DNA of 64,000 nt. Source: Thermococcus sp. M39 (GTDB taxonomy: Archaea; Methanobacteriota_B; Thermococci; Thermococcales; Thermococcaceae). Of the stretch, positions 47,776-56,893 are shown in pieces (position 1 is the stretch's first letter; each line of letters opens with the position of its first letter). Where the stretch lies: assembly GCF_012027325.1 (NCBI RefSeq), contig NZ_SNUG01000001.1, positions 248,001-312,000 on the forward strand. The letters are read 5' to 3'. The notes beneath the pieces were generated by a model that made no database searches, had not been told where the DNA came from, and saw only the letters and a program-made list of their open reading frames with translations. The translations under genes and the position numbers were made by a program.

Positions 47776-48777
47776 ATGAGAGTTCTCGCGTCAGCTCCAG
47801 CTAAAATTATTCTCTTCGGTGAACACAGCGTCGTTTATGGGAAGCCTGCCATAGCAGCGGCTATTGATTTGAGGACATACGTTTGGGCTGAGTTCAACAA
47901 GAACGGGAGGATTAGGATTGAAGCTAAAGACATTAGAGTGCCAGGCTTAACTGTTTCGTTTTCTGACAAGGAAATCTATTTCGAAACTGATTACGGAAAA
48001 GCTGCAGAGGTTTTAAGCTATGTAAGGGAGGCAATAAACCTTGTAATGGATGAAGCTGGGCAAAAGAAGGGAGTTACCGTTTCAATTACATCTCAAATCC
48101 CAGTTGGCGCTGGGTTGGGCTCCTCAGCAGCGGTCGCTGTTGCAACTATAGGTGCAGTTTCGAGACTTTTAGGCTTGGAGCTTACCAAAGAAGAAGTGGC
48201 AAAGCTTGGGCATAGGACAGAGCTTTTAGTCCAAGGAGCTTCAAGCGGAATTGATCCGACAGTTTCAGCAATTGGCGGCTTTCTTTACTACGAGAAGGGC
48301 AATTTTGAGGAGCTGCCAGCAATAGAACTGCCAATTGTTGTCGGATACACGGGTTCAAGTGGCAGCACGAAGGAATTAGTTGCAAAAGTGAGGAAGAGCT
48401 TTGAAGAGATGCCGGAGATTATAACCCCAATTCTAAACTCAATGGGCAAAGTCGTTGAGAAAGCTAGGGAAGTGATTCTGGCAGACTATGACAAGGAACT
48501 TAAATTCCAGCTCCTTGGAAGGCTCATGAACATAAACCATGGCTTGCTTGACGCCCTCGGAGTCTCAACAAAGAGCTTGAGCGATTTGGTGTATGCTTCA
48601 AGGGAGGCTGGTGCTTTGGGCGCTAAAATCACAGGTGCTGGTGGGGGAGGATGTATGTATGCCTTAGCTCCAGGAAAGCAGAGTGAAGTGGCAACAGCAA
48701 TAAAGATTGCCGGTGGAATGCCTATGATAACAAAGATTAGCAGGGAAGGTCTTAGAATAGAGGAGGTTGAGGAATGA
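47776..48777 (+). CDS. mvk: Mevalonate kinase
   Basis: 333 residues of the GHMP kinase family; phosphorylates mevalonate for isoprenoid lipid synthesis. [20 protein letters not shown] at the start, [16 protein letters not shown] (about 107-122) binds ATP, and [14 protein letters not shown] is near the C-terminus. It overlaps the next gene by 4 nt (ATGA) and begins an isoprenoid operon. Confidence 0.97.
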   Translation: MRVLASAPAKIILFGEHSVVYGKPAIAAAIDLRTYVWAEFNKNGRIRIEAKDIRVPGLTVSFSDKEIYFETDYGKAAEVLSYVREAINLVMDEAGQKKGVTVSITSQIPVGAGLGSSAAVAVATIGAVSRLLGLELTKEEVAKLGHRTELLVQGASSGIDPTVSAIGGFLYYEKGNFEELPAIELPIVVGYTGSSGSTKELVAKVRKSFEEMPEIITPILNSMGKVVEKAREVILADYDKELKFQLLGRLMNINHGLLDALGVSTKSLSDLVYASREAGALGAKITGAGGGGCMYALAPGKQSEVATAIKIAGGMPMITKISREGLRIEEVEE

Positions 48778-49574
48778 TACTCATCAAGCTTGGTGGAAGT
48801 GTAATAAGCGACAAGGAGAAAGAATACTCATTCCACAAGCACATAGTGGAGCAGATAGCTGAAGAAATTGCTCAATTTTACCCAGATGAGAGCTTCATCC
48901 TAGTTCACGGCGGTGGAAGCTTTGGGCATCCAAATGCAAAGGAATACAAAATCACTGAAGGTCTCAGAGGGGATGTTGATAGAAAGAGAATTGGCTTCTC
49001 AAAGACTCATCAAGCAATGCTCAAGCTCAATAATTTGATAATTCAAACTTTCTTAGAGAAGGGTTTGCCTGCTTATTCTGTTTCTTCATCATCAATCTTT
49101 CTAATTGAAAATAAAGAGATAGTTTATGCTGAGCTTGAGATTTTGAGAAAGCTCCTTGAGCTTGGATTTATCCCTGTTTTGTTTGGAGACACAGCGATAG
49201 CCCTTGACAAAGGCATAGACATCCTTTCGGGAGACCAGATAGTAAGCTATCTCACAAAGATGCTCAAGCCGAGCAAAGTGATCTTTTTGATGGACGTTGA
49301 TGGGATTTATGACAAGAATCCAAAGGAAAGAGATGCAAAGCTAATTGAAGAGCTCAATGCTGAAGAAATTAGACATTTGCTGGAAAGTTCAGAGTCAGCT
49401 GGAATTGATGTAACTGGAGGAATTGGAAACAAGCTGAGGGAGGCTTTAAAAATAGCAAAGCACAGTGAAGTTTATTTCATAAACGGGAAAGTTAGGGGGA
49501 ATCTCAGTAAGGCTATCAAAGGTCAAAGAGTCGGCACAAAGCTTAGAAAACTTGAGCATCCAAAAATCTCTTAA
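48774..49574 (+). CDS. ipk: Isopentenyl phosphate kinase
   Basis: 266 residues of the amino-acid-kinase fold. It turns isopentenyl phosphate into IPP, the last step of the archaeal mevalonate route. [15 protein letters not shown] at the start and [15 protein letters not shown] (about 45-60), which contains the His that binds the substrate phosphate, are diagnostic. [20 protein letters not shown] completes the site. Coupled to mvk. Confidence 0.96.
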   Translation: MILIKLGGSVISDKEKEYSFHKHIVEQIAEEIAQFYPDESFILVHGGGSFGHPNAKEYKITEGLRGDVDRKRIGFSKTHQAMLKLNNLIIQTFLEKGLPAYSVSSSSIFLIENKEIVYAELEILRKLLELGFIPVLFGDTAIALDKGIDILSGDQIVSYLTKMLKPSKVIFLMDVDGIYDKNPKERDAKLIEELNAEEIRHLLESSESAGIDVTGGIGNKLREALKIAKHSEVYFINGKVRGNLSKAIKGQRVGTKLRKLEHPKIS

Positions 49575-49609
49575 CCTATTCTTTCACTTTTCATTTAGGA
49601 GGTGCTTTC

Positions 49610-50731
49610 ATGGATAAGGAGGAGCTCACGATAATCAGGAAGTTTGAGCATATCGAGCACTGTTTAAAGCGGCAAGTTGAGGCTCATGTAACTAATCAAT
49701 TTGAGAACATTCACTTTGTCCACACTTCTCTCCCAGAAATAGATAAAGATGAGATTGATTTGAGCGTTGAGTTTCTTGGAAGGAAATTTGACTACCCGAT
49801 AATGATTGCTGGAATGACAGGCGGAACAAGAGGCTCTCAGCTTGCTGGAAAGATAAACAAAACCCTAGCTAAAGCTGCTCAAGAGCTGAACATCCCTATG
49901 GGAGTTGGAAGTCAGAGGGCAATGATTAGAAAGCCAGAAACTTGGGAAAGCTACTACGTTAGGGATGTTGCACCGGATATTTTTCTCATCGGGAACTTAG
50001 GCGCACCTCAATTTGCTGAGACTATGCCAAATCGCTATGGTATTGAAGAAGCACTAAAAGCTGTCGAGACAATTCAAGCCGATGCTTTAGCTATCCACAT
50101 GAATCCTCTCCAAGAGAGCGTTCAGCCTGAAGGAGATACGCAATACAGGGGAGTTCTTAAAGCGTTAGCTGAACTTAAGAGCGAGCTCCCATACCCAATA
50201 ATAGCTAAAGAAACAGGTGCTGGGGTTTCAATGGAAGTTGCAATAAAGCTTGAGAGCATTGGAATTGATGCCATTGACGTTGGCGGTCTTGGAGGCACGA
50301 GCTGGAGCGGCGTTGAGTACTACAGGGCAAAAGACGAAAGGAGCAGAAATCTGGCCTTAAAGTTCTGGGACTGGGGAATTCCCACAGCAATTAGTGTTGT
50401 GGAAGTTAGATATGCAACTGACTTGCCGATAATAGCAACTGGCGGAATTAGAGACGGTATAATGATTGCAAAAGCTTTAGCTCTTGGAGCGAACTTAGCT
50501 GGAGTTGCTTTGCCTCTGCTGAAACCAGCAGTTAGGGGAGATGTTGAGGGAGTAATTAAGATTCTCCAGAGATATATTGATGAGCTCAGAAATGCTATGT
50601 TTCTTGTTGGAGCGAGAAATGTGGAAGAGCTTAGGAAAGTCCCACTGGTGATTACGGGCTTTGCAAGGGAGTGGTTGGAGCAGAGAATTGATCTAGCTGA
50701 GTTTCTCAGAGTAAGGAGGAGAAAAGCTTAG
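49610..50731 (+). CDS. fni: Isopentenyl-diphosphate delta-isomerase type 2
   Basis: 373 residues, FMN-dependent TIM barrel that converts IPP and [16 protein letters not shown] (about 65-75), [16 protein letters not shown] and the [10 protein letters not shown] loop (about 222-231) match type 2 IDI. SD GGAGGTG. Follows ipk after 35 bp. Confidence 0.97.
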   Translation: MDKEELTIIRKFEHIEHCLKRQVEAHVTNQFENIHFVHTSLPEIDKDEIDLSVEFLGRKFDYPIMIAGMTGGTRGSQLAGKINKTLAKAAQELNIPMGVGSQRAMIRKPETWESYYVRDVAPDIFLIGNLGAPQFAETMPNRYGIEEALKAVETIQADALAIHMNPLQESVQPEGDTQYRGVLKALAELKSELPYPIIAKETGAGVSMEVAIKLESIGIDAIDVGGLGGTSWSGVEYYRAKDERSRNLALKFWDWGIPTAISVVEVRYATDLPIIATGGIRDGIMIAKALALGANLAGVALPLLKPAVRGDVEGVIKILQRYIDELRNAMFLVGARNVEELRKVPLVITGFAREWLEQRIDLAEFLRVRRRKA

Positions 50732-50866
50732 CTTTTTCTGCTTTTTAAATGTTCATTTTTGTTCAGTCTTTTACTTAAGTTTCTTTTGATTAGTAGAGCT
50801 GATAAAACTATAGCTTAAAAAATCTCACTAACAAAAAATTAGGTAAAAAATTTACTTTCAATAAAA

Positions 50867-50880
50867 GAAAAAATTTATAA
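50867..50880 (+). promoter_or_regulatory. TATA element for the secreted orphan gene
   Basis: AAAAAATTTATAAA, about 50-60 nt upstream of ATG 50929, within a very AT-rich 197-bp gap after fni. A strong TATA box indicates that this gene is transcribed on its own. Confidence 0.6.
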
Positions 50881-50928
50881 ATCATAAAGTCATAATTATT
50901 ATTGCAATATTTAGTGGAGGATGAAAGT

Positions 50929-52269
50929 ATGAAAAAACTGTTTGGAATTTTGTTGGGGTTATTGATAGTTGGGGCAATGGGATATATTCAAGCAACTCCT
51001 ATTGGTGGTGCTAAAGTTACTCTGATAGATGAGGATGGAAAAGCTCTAACAGACCATGGCAAAGTTTACTATTCAGTCTGGACTTTTGATGAGAATGGAG
51101 ATATCAAAGTTCTCCAGGAGGGAACGTTGAGCAAAAACTTCCTGTTCACAAATAATATTATAAAAATCTCCACTCTCGATACACCAAAGAGCATTGCAAG
51201 AAAGATTGGCTCAAAAACGGCATTCATTGGGATTGACGTGTGGATTGTTAAGGATGGAAAGCTTTATACGTTTCCACCAGAAAGCATCGAAGTTGGAATA
51301 AACAAAAACACATTTGCAGAAAATTTTGAGTTGAAATTCAACTTTAAAGAGGCAAAAATTAAAGATTTGAAAGCTCTTAATTTGAAAACATCAAAAACAG
51401 AGCCTTTGGCTCATGATGTTTATTACATCTGGAAAACTGAAAGACAAAAATCTTATGCTAATGTTAGAATACCCGTTTTGATAATACACAACAAAGCTTG
51501 GAGTGATGTATTTGCAACTGTTGATATTGCGGTTCAAGTTCACAAATACTGGGGACCAGATGTTACGGTAGCTTTTGGCGACCAGATCTCTAAGAAAGTA
51601 AGCTTTGATCCTAGCTCAATAACAGTCAAAGTTCTTGGAAGATCAATAACTGACTATTATGCTGGAGGAGATGATATTACCGTTCCCAAGGAGTATTCTT
51701 GGGGCTACGTTTGGATTAAAGGAACGGTCCATTACATTTATCAGAAAGAATACATCTGCACAGCATGGTGCTATCCCACAGGAAATGAGAGATACTTTGC
51801 AAAAATTGACAGTTCTATTATTGATAGATACGGAATTGTTAAACACATAAAGAGTGGGGCAACTCTTGGGAGACCGCCTTATAATTTTCCCAGCAGCTGG
51901 ATGAGGAGATCGGGAGGCATCAATGGCGGTGTTGAGGATCCAGTATCTATATCAGAATTTTACGGAACCATCTACGCCGGAACTGATGGACATAGCTTTG
52001 GTGTTGGGGTTCCGGTGGGAGCGATACTTAAGTACTTTGCTGGGGGAGCTTTGCCAGAATGGTTTGACACCTTAATTGTTGGATTCAGTGAAAGTGACTA
52101 TGCAAGCTACGTAATGTTAGGTCATTTAAAGAATAAAGGACCACAGAGCACTGTAACATTCTATGCCATGGAGAGCAGCTATAAGGTCAGAATTCCAGTT
52201 CATCACTGGTGGGGCACCATCTACGAGGATGTTAACGTTCCGGTTGGTTTGTATGTTGAAGTTTCTTGA
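50929..52269 (+). CDS. Orphan secreted protein inside the isoprenoid gene cluster
   Basis: 446 residues from ATG 50929 behind GGAGGATG. A classical signal peptide MKKLFGILLGLLIVGAMGYI is followed by a beta-rich, aromatic-rich body with no further membrane segment. Two Cys lie in ICTAWCY (about 277-283) and may form a disulfide. An early VTLIDEDGKALTDHGKVYY stretch resembles a small Ig/carboxypeptidase-regulatory fold. No family was recognised. It has its own promoter and interrupts the fni-RNase J-idsA order found in relatives, so it is probably an inserted gene. Confidence 0.8.
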   Translation: MKKLFGILLGLLIVGAMGYIQATPIGGAKVTLIDEDGKALTDHGKVYYSVWTFDENGDIKVLQEGTLSKNFLFTNNIIKISTLDTPKSIARKIGSKTAFIGIDVWIVKDGKLYTFPPESIEVGINKNTFAENFELKFNFKEAKIKDLKALNLKTSKTEPLAHDVYYIWKTERQKSYANVRIPVLIIHNKAWSDVFATVDIAVQVHKYWGPDVTVAFGDQISKKVSFDPSSITVKVLGRSITDYYAGGDDITVPKEYSWGYVWIKGTVHYIYQKEYICTAWCYPTGNERYFAKIDSSIIDRYGIVKHIKSGATLGRPPYNFPSSWMRRSGGINGGVEDPVSISEFYGTIYAGTDGHSFGVGVPVGAILKYFAGGALPEWFDTLIVGFSESDYASYVMLGHLKNKGPQSTVTFYAMESSYKVRIPVHHWWGTIYEDVNVPVGLYVEVS

Positions 52270-52406
52270 TGATTTCTTAACTTTTTATTTTTAACCCTCC
52301 GTACACGTACATTCAAATCTGTCTGACATCACTATTCTTTAACCAAGGTTACCGGTCATTACCAAATACACATCTTTTTAAACCCTACCTTCAATTATTA
52401 CTTAGC

Positions 52407-52439
52407 TTGACCTTATGCTCGTGAGAGCTTAGAGGTCAA
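52407..52439 (+). promoter_or_regulatory. Stem-loop in the RNase J leader
   Basis: TTGACCT (52407-52413) pairs perfectly with AGGTCAA (52433-52439); inside, GCTC-GTGA-GAGC (52417-52428) forms a second stem capped by a GNRA tetraloop. A TTTTTAAACC TATA box lies at 52375-52384, so transcription should begin near 52405 and the hairpin would be at the very 5' end of the mRNA. Confidence 0.6.
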
Positions 52440-52456
52440 ACACGGGAGGAAAAGAA

Positions 52457-53782
52457 ATGATAAATATTTACACCCTAGGCGGTTATGAAGAAGTAGGTAA
52501 AAACATGACAGCCATTGAATACAATGGGGAAGTTGTGATAATAGACATGGGCATTCGCTTGGATAGGGTTCTCATCCATGAAGATGTTGAGTTTCAGAAG
52601 ATGCCCTCAAAAGAGCTGAGAAAGATAGGTGCAATTCCAGATGACACTCCAATTAGGAATAAAAAAGTCGTTGCAATAGCTTTTTCTCACGGTCATCTTG
52701 ACCATATCGGTGCGGTAGCAAAGTTGGCTCCTCATTATCCAGACGTTCCGATTTACGGAACCCCATACACAATAAAGCTTGCAAAGAGCGAAGTCAAGAG
52801 CGAACAGTATTTTGAAGTTAAAAACCCAATGTATGAGACTCAATATGGTGAAATTGTTCAAGTTAGTGAAAATCTGGCAATTGAATTTGTTCAGATAACT
52901 CATTCAATTCCCCAATCTTCGATAGTCGTTGTTCACACCCCAGAGGGCGCTGTGGTCTATGCATGCGACTACAAATTTGACAATAACAGCCCTCTTGGAG
53001 AAAAGCCAGACTACAAGAGGCTCAAGGAAATCGGTAAGGAAGGAGTCAAAATTTTAATAGCAGAATCTACAAGGGTTGCCGAAGAAACAAAGACGCCAAG
53101 TGAAGCGGTTGCAAAGATGCTCCTTGAGGATTTCTTCTATTACGATGGTATGGAAGAGAAAGGTTTGATAGCCACGACATTTGCCTCGCACATCGCTCGC
53201 CTCCAAGAGCTTATAGAGATAGCCAACAACATGGGAAGGCAGGCTATTTTGGTCGGTCGCTCCTTAGCAAAATACACAGGCATAGCTAAACAATTGGGAT
53301 TGATAAAGATGAAAGGTTCAAGGGTTCTCAGGAGTCCCAATGCAGTTCAAAAAGCCCTCAAAGAGATTTCACAGGCAAGGGAGAACTACCTCTTAATAGT
53401 CACGGGTCATCAAGGTGAGCCTGGGGCGGTTTTAACAAGGATGGCAAATGGAGAGCTTTACGATTTGGGTAAGGATGACACTGTTGTTTTCTCTGCTGGA
53501 GTGATACCAAATCCTTTGAACATAGCCCAGAGATATGCTCTGGAAATAAAGCTTAGAATGAGAGGTGTTAGAATAATTAAGAACTTACATGTTTCAGGTC
53601 ATGCTTCAAGAGAAGACCATCGCTATCTGATTAAGATGCTCAATCCAGAAAACATTGTACCAGCTCACGGGGACTTTAGAATGCTCACTCATTATGCTGA
53701 ACTCGCAGAAGAGGAAGGATATTTAATTGGTAGAGATGTGTTTGTCTCGAGAAATGGATACAAGGTTGAAATTGCGAGGTGA
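52457..53782 (+). CDS. rnj: Archaeal RNase J (beta-CASP ribonuclease)
   Basis: 441 residues. Metallo-beta-lactamase fold with SHGHLDHIGA (about 77-86), the beta-CASP domain with TSHIARLQEL-type and TGHQGEPGAVLTRMANGE segments, and the C-terminal HVSGHASREDHRYLI and PAHGDFRML motifs. No KH domains precede it, so it is the RNase J rather than the CPSF1 type. It is a 5'-3' exoribonuclease. It lies in the isoprenoid cluster, five bases ahead of idsA. Confidence 0.95.
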   Translation: MINIYTLGGYEEVGKNMTAIEYNGEVVIIDMGIRLDRVLIHEDVEFQKMPSKELRKIGAIPDDTPIRNKKVVAIAFSHGHLDHIGAVAKLAPHYPDVPIYGTPYTIKLAKSEVKSEQYFEVKNPMYETQYGEIVQVSENLAIEFVQITHSIPQSSIVVVHTPEGAVVYACDYKFDNNSPLGEKPDYKRLKEIGKEGVKILIAESTRVAEETKTPSEAVAKMLLEDFFYYDGMEEKGLIATTFASHIARLQELIEIANNMGRQAILVGRSLAKYTGIAKQLGLIKMKGSRVLRSPNAVQKALKEISQARENYLLIVTGHQGEPGAVLTRMANGELYDLGKDDTVVFSAGVIPNPLNIAQRYALEIKLRMRGVRIIKNLHVSGHASREDHRYLIKMLNPENIVPAHGDFRMLTHYAELAEEEGYLIGRDVFVSRNGYKVEIAR

Positions 53783-53786
53783 TAAC

Positions 53787-54815
53787 ATGAGCAAGTTTGA
53801 TGCACTCTTCAAATCAATAAAAGAGAAAGCAAAAGTTGTTGATGATGTCATCTTTGAGCTTTTGCCTGAAAAGGAGCCGAAAGAGCTGTATGCAGCAACA
53901 AGACACTATCCCCTAGCTGGAGGAAAGAGAGTCAGACCTTTTGTCGTTCTCACTGCTACAGAGGCTGTTGGTGGGGACTGGAAGAAAGCCCTTTACCCAG
54001 CTGCAGCAATAGAGATTCTCCACACTTATACGTTAATTCACGATGACATCATGGATATGGACGAGACAAGAAGAGGAAGAGCAACGGTCCACAAAGTGTG
54101 GGGCATCAACATGGCAATCCTCGCTGGGGATTTAATGTACTCTGTTGTCTTTGATGCGGCAACAAAAGCTCCAGTCAGTGCAGAAAAGATCGTTGAAATC
54201 GTCAGAGCAATAGCGAGGGCAGGTATTGAGATATGTGAAGGTCAAGCTCTTGACCTTGAATTTGAGACAAGAGACGCAGTCACAATTGACGAGTATCTAA
54301 AGATGATTGACGGTAAAACTGCGGCCCTCTTTGACGCTTCTGCAAAGATTGGGGGTATAATTGGAACAGACAACCAAGAGTATATACAAGCACTTTCAAA
54401 GTATGGAAGAAACGTTGGGCTGGCATTTCAAGTTTGGGATGATGTCCTTGACTTAATTGCCGATGAGGAAAAACTTGGAAAGCCAGTTGGGAGTGACATA
54501 AGGAAAGGCAAGAAGACGCTTATAGTTGCTCACTTCTTCCAGCATGCGAGCGAAGAGGATAAAGCTGAATTCTTGAAGGTGTTCGGCAAATATGCTGGAG
54601 ATGTTAAGGGCAAGGGCATAATTGAAGAAGACATTAGAGAGGAGGTTGCAAAAGCAATTGAGCTGCTCAAGAAGTATGGAAGCATTGAATATGCTGCAAG
54701 ATTTGCCAAAGACCTAGTAAAGGAAGCTAAAGAGGCCTTGAAAGTTCTTCCAGAAAGTGAAGCAAGGAGAAATCTTGAGTTATTGGCTGATTTCATCGTG
54801 GAGAGGGAGTATTAG
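53787..54815 (+). CDS. idsA: Geranylgeranyl/farnesyl diphosphate synthase
   Basis: 342 residues, short-chain trans-prenyltransferase making the chains of archaeal lipids. Start at ATG 53787 behind GAGGTGATA; the longer frame lies in rnj. First Asp-rich motif DDIMDMDE (about 87-94) and second VWDDVLDLIADEEKLGKP (about 215-232) are complete. GGKRVRPF binds IPP. Confidence 0.97.
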   Translation: MSKFDALFKSIKEKAKVVDDVIFELLPEKEPKELYAATRHYPLAGGKRVRPFVVLTATEAVGGDWKKALYPAAAIEILHTYTLIHDDIMDMDETRRGRATVHKVWGINMAILAGDLMYSVVFDAATKAPVSAEKIVEIVRAIARAGIEICEGQALDLEFETRDAVTIDEYLKMIDGKTAALFDASAKIGGIIGTDNQEYIQALSKYGRNVGLAFQVWDDVLDLIADEEKLGKPVGSDIRKGKKTLIVAHFFQHASEEDKAEFLKVFGKYAGDVKGKGIIEEDIREEVAKAIELLKKYGSIEYAARFAKDLVKEAKEALKVLPESEARRNLELLADFIVEREY

Positions 54816-54905
54816 TGGATTTTCCTTACTCCCTCCGCTTGAATAATTACGAGGGAGAAATAATTTCGCTGGCTTTCATTTTATTTGTTTTATCTGGTTT
54901 AGTTT

Positions 54906-55438
54906 TTGAGTCCATTAGAATTTGAGATTAACTTTGCATCTCTGTGGAATATCTTGTGTTATCTAATCCTTCCATTGATTTTTGTCGTCGTTGCTCATGA
55001 GGTGCTTCATGCTGCAGCTGCAAAGCTCTTTGGGGCTAAAGTTGAGTTTGGAATTTCAGTTTTTGGAAAAGTGAATTTAGCTCCCTACACAGGTATAAGG
55101 ACTCCTCTAAGAAAGAGAGAGAGTGGATTTACATTATAATTGCCCCTGTTTTATTGTCTGCTGTCGCTTTTGTCCTCGCCTTTGCTTTGAAAAGTCTATG
55201 GTGGGGAGTTGTTTTTATATTCAACACTTCTGGCTTAGCGGGGGATTTGTTGGCCTTGATAATCATCGGCAGAATGTCTGATGGTGCTTTGATTGTGGAT
55301 GAAGGAACTGTTACAAAAGCTACTCATGAATTTCCGAGGATTTCGAGGAGAACTTCCATAATGATCAAGATCCTTGCTTTAGCTTTGCTGCTTTGTATCA
55401 TTTTGAACTTTAGGGTTGAGGTTGTTATGGGGAAGTGA
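54906..55438 (+). pseudogene. DUF3267-like membrane zincin, frameshifted at a GA repeat
   Basis: From TTG 54906 the frame encodes a membrane segment with the zinc motif AHEVLHAAAAKLFGAK, then stops at 55139. The rest (REWIYIIIAPVLLSAVAF, two more membrane segments and the C-terminus to 55438) continues one frame away. The break falls in AAGAGAGAGAG at about 55113-55123. Removing one GA restores a single 176-residue frame (533 - 2 nt = 177 codons). The product would be a small membrane metallopeptidase of the DUF3267 kind. The end overlaps the convergent ATPase gene by 14 bp. TTG start has no good ribosome site. Confidence 0.75.
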
Positions 55439-56786
55439 AGTCACCAAGGTCGAACACCAAATAGCCTTTCTCTCTAAGTTCTTCTTTCCTATCAACATGT
55501 TTTGCAATCAATCCGTAATGTTCTGCTTTTGTGCTTATTTTAACGCTTTTGCGCTTTTCTTTTAGTTCTTTTAAGATTTTCATAGCATTTTTGTATGAAA
55601 GCTCCTTCCATTTGACCTCAAAGAAGCCCGCTTCGCGTGTGATGCTATTAATAGTCACCAAGTCAATCTCTTTCTCTTTGTCCCACCATCTGCCGATTTT
55701 TGTGAACTTGAAGGGGAGCTTACTTTCAATGTTCAGTTTAATCAGAAACTGCCTTGCAACTCTTTCAAAGACTTCTCCAAGATACTTATTGAATTCATCC
55801 CTAAAATCCTCAAAACTTATTGCTCCAATCTCTATGTCATCCTTGTAGGGATAAACAAAGCGAAGCCAAAAACGATAGTAAAAGTCTTTTACTCGGTAAA
55901 TCCCAAACTTTCTGCGCTCTCTTTGTGTTATCGGAAACTCTTTGTAGATTAAGTCGAGTGTTTCAAGTGTTTTCAGGTATTTTGGCAGGTTTGTTATTGC
56001 TATCTTAGTTTCGTTAGCTATTTCTGTAAGCTTGGTTTTTCCTTCATTAATAGCTTTTAAGATGTTTAAATAATCTATCGGTTCTCTAAGCTCGTCTTTC
56101 AGGAGTCTTTCGGCATCTTCATAAAGGATGCTCACCTTGTTGTAAAAATTGCGCTCAATGTTTTCTTCAACGCTCAGCGAGTCGTTAAAGTACTGAAAAT
56201 ATGCGGGAATTCCATCGATGCATCCGTAAACTTTCACGAGTTCTTCCCATGAGTAGCGGGGAAAAGCTTCTTTTAAGTGGAAGAATCCAATCGGTGAGAG
56301 CTTTAGCTGAGCGGTTCTCCTTCCGTAAAGGGGATTTTTATAGCTCATCAAGCTTTCCATCGTGGAAATTGAAGAGCCGAGAAGAATGAGCATAATCCGT
56401 GAGTCCTTTAGAATTTCATCCCATATGTACTGGAAAACTGAAGGAATAGATTTGTCCTCCTCCACCCAGTATGGGAACTCATCAATAACAAAAACAAGCC
56501 TTTTAAAATCTTTAACTTTTTCAAAAAACTCCTCCAAGCTACGGGCTTCAATGAAGACGTTGAACTTTCTGTTAAAATTCTGAATTAGGCGAGTGAGTTC
56601 AAGCTCTATTGGCTCTTTTCTCGCTAAGAAATAAAAGCTGGGTTTGTCTTTTATGAACTGCTTGATTAGTTCAGTTTTTCCAATTCTTCTGCGTCCATAG
56701 ATTAGGATAAGGTGAGCTTTATTTTGGATGTAAAGCTCCTCAAGTGCTTTGAGTTCTTCTTCTCTGTCGATGAATTTTAGTATCAT
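55425..56786 (-). CDS. Archaeal AAA ATPase with DUF234 nuclease-like C-terminus
   Basis: 453 residues from ATG 56786. P-loop YGRRRIGKTELIKQF at about 30-44, Walker B LVFVIDEFPYW near 100, a winged-helix region (KTKLTEIANETKIAITNLPKY) and a C-terminal DUF234 part with a PD-(D/E)xK-like site (DKEKEIDLV then FFEVKWK). This is the PF01637 family, abundant and mobile in Thermococcales. Function is not established; host-defence or element-linked roles have been suggested for relatives. The start codon lies in a perfect 15-bp palindrome. Confidence 0.92.
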   Translation of the reverse strand: MILKFIDREEELKALEELYIQNKAHLILIYGRRRIGKTELIKQFIKDKPSFYFLARKEPIELELTRLIQNFNRKFNVFIEARSLEEFFEKVKDFKRLVFVIDEFPYWVEEDKSIPSVFQYIWDEILKDSRIMLILLGSSISTMESLMSYKNPLYGRRTAQLKLSPIGFFHLKEAFPRYSWEELVKVYGCIDGIPAYFQYFNDSLSVEENIERNFYNKVSILYEDAERLLKDELREPIDYLNILKAINEGKTKLTEIANETKIAITNLPKYLKTLETLDLIYKEFPITQRERRKFGIYRVKDFYYRFWLRFVYPYKDDIEIGAISFEDFRDEFNKYLGEVFERVARQFLIKLNIESKLPFKFTKIGRWWDKEKEIDLVTINSITREAGFFEVKWKELSYKNAMKILKELKEKRKSVKISTKAEHYGLIAKHVDRKEELREKGYLVFDLGDFTSP

Positions 56787-56800
56787 GATATTAAATATCA
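56786..56800. promoter_or_regulatory. Palindrome over the start of the ATPase gene (candidate operator)
   Basis: TGATATT-A-AATATCA has perfect 7-bp arms. On the minus strand it starts just before and includes the first base of ATG 56786, with a TTAAATTTAATAA TATA-like element 15-25 bp upstream. A protein bound here would block initiation. Confidence 0.5.
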
Positions 56801-56893
56801 CGTTATTAAATTTAAGAGTTTCGGCTAAGAGATTTTCACAGTTGATAATGATTTTGCGGTATATAGATTTGGGATTGTGCCGTGATGTTTTAA

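Noticed and set aside
52260-52330. C/D-box small RNA after the secreted orphan gene
   Set aside because: A TGATGA and a CTGA are present about 55 nt apart, but no C'/D' boxes or terminal stem are seen and the segment is AT-rich.
56781-56802. Thermococcales glycolytic-regulator type site (TATCAC-N5-GTGATA)
   Set aside because: The half-sites GTGATA and TATCAT are in the outward orientation, opposite to the regulator's motif, and the gene is not a sugar gene.
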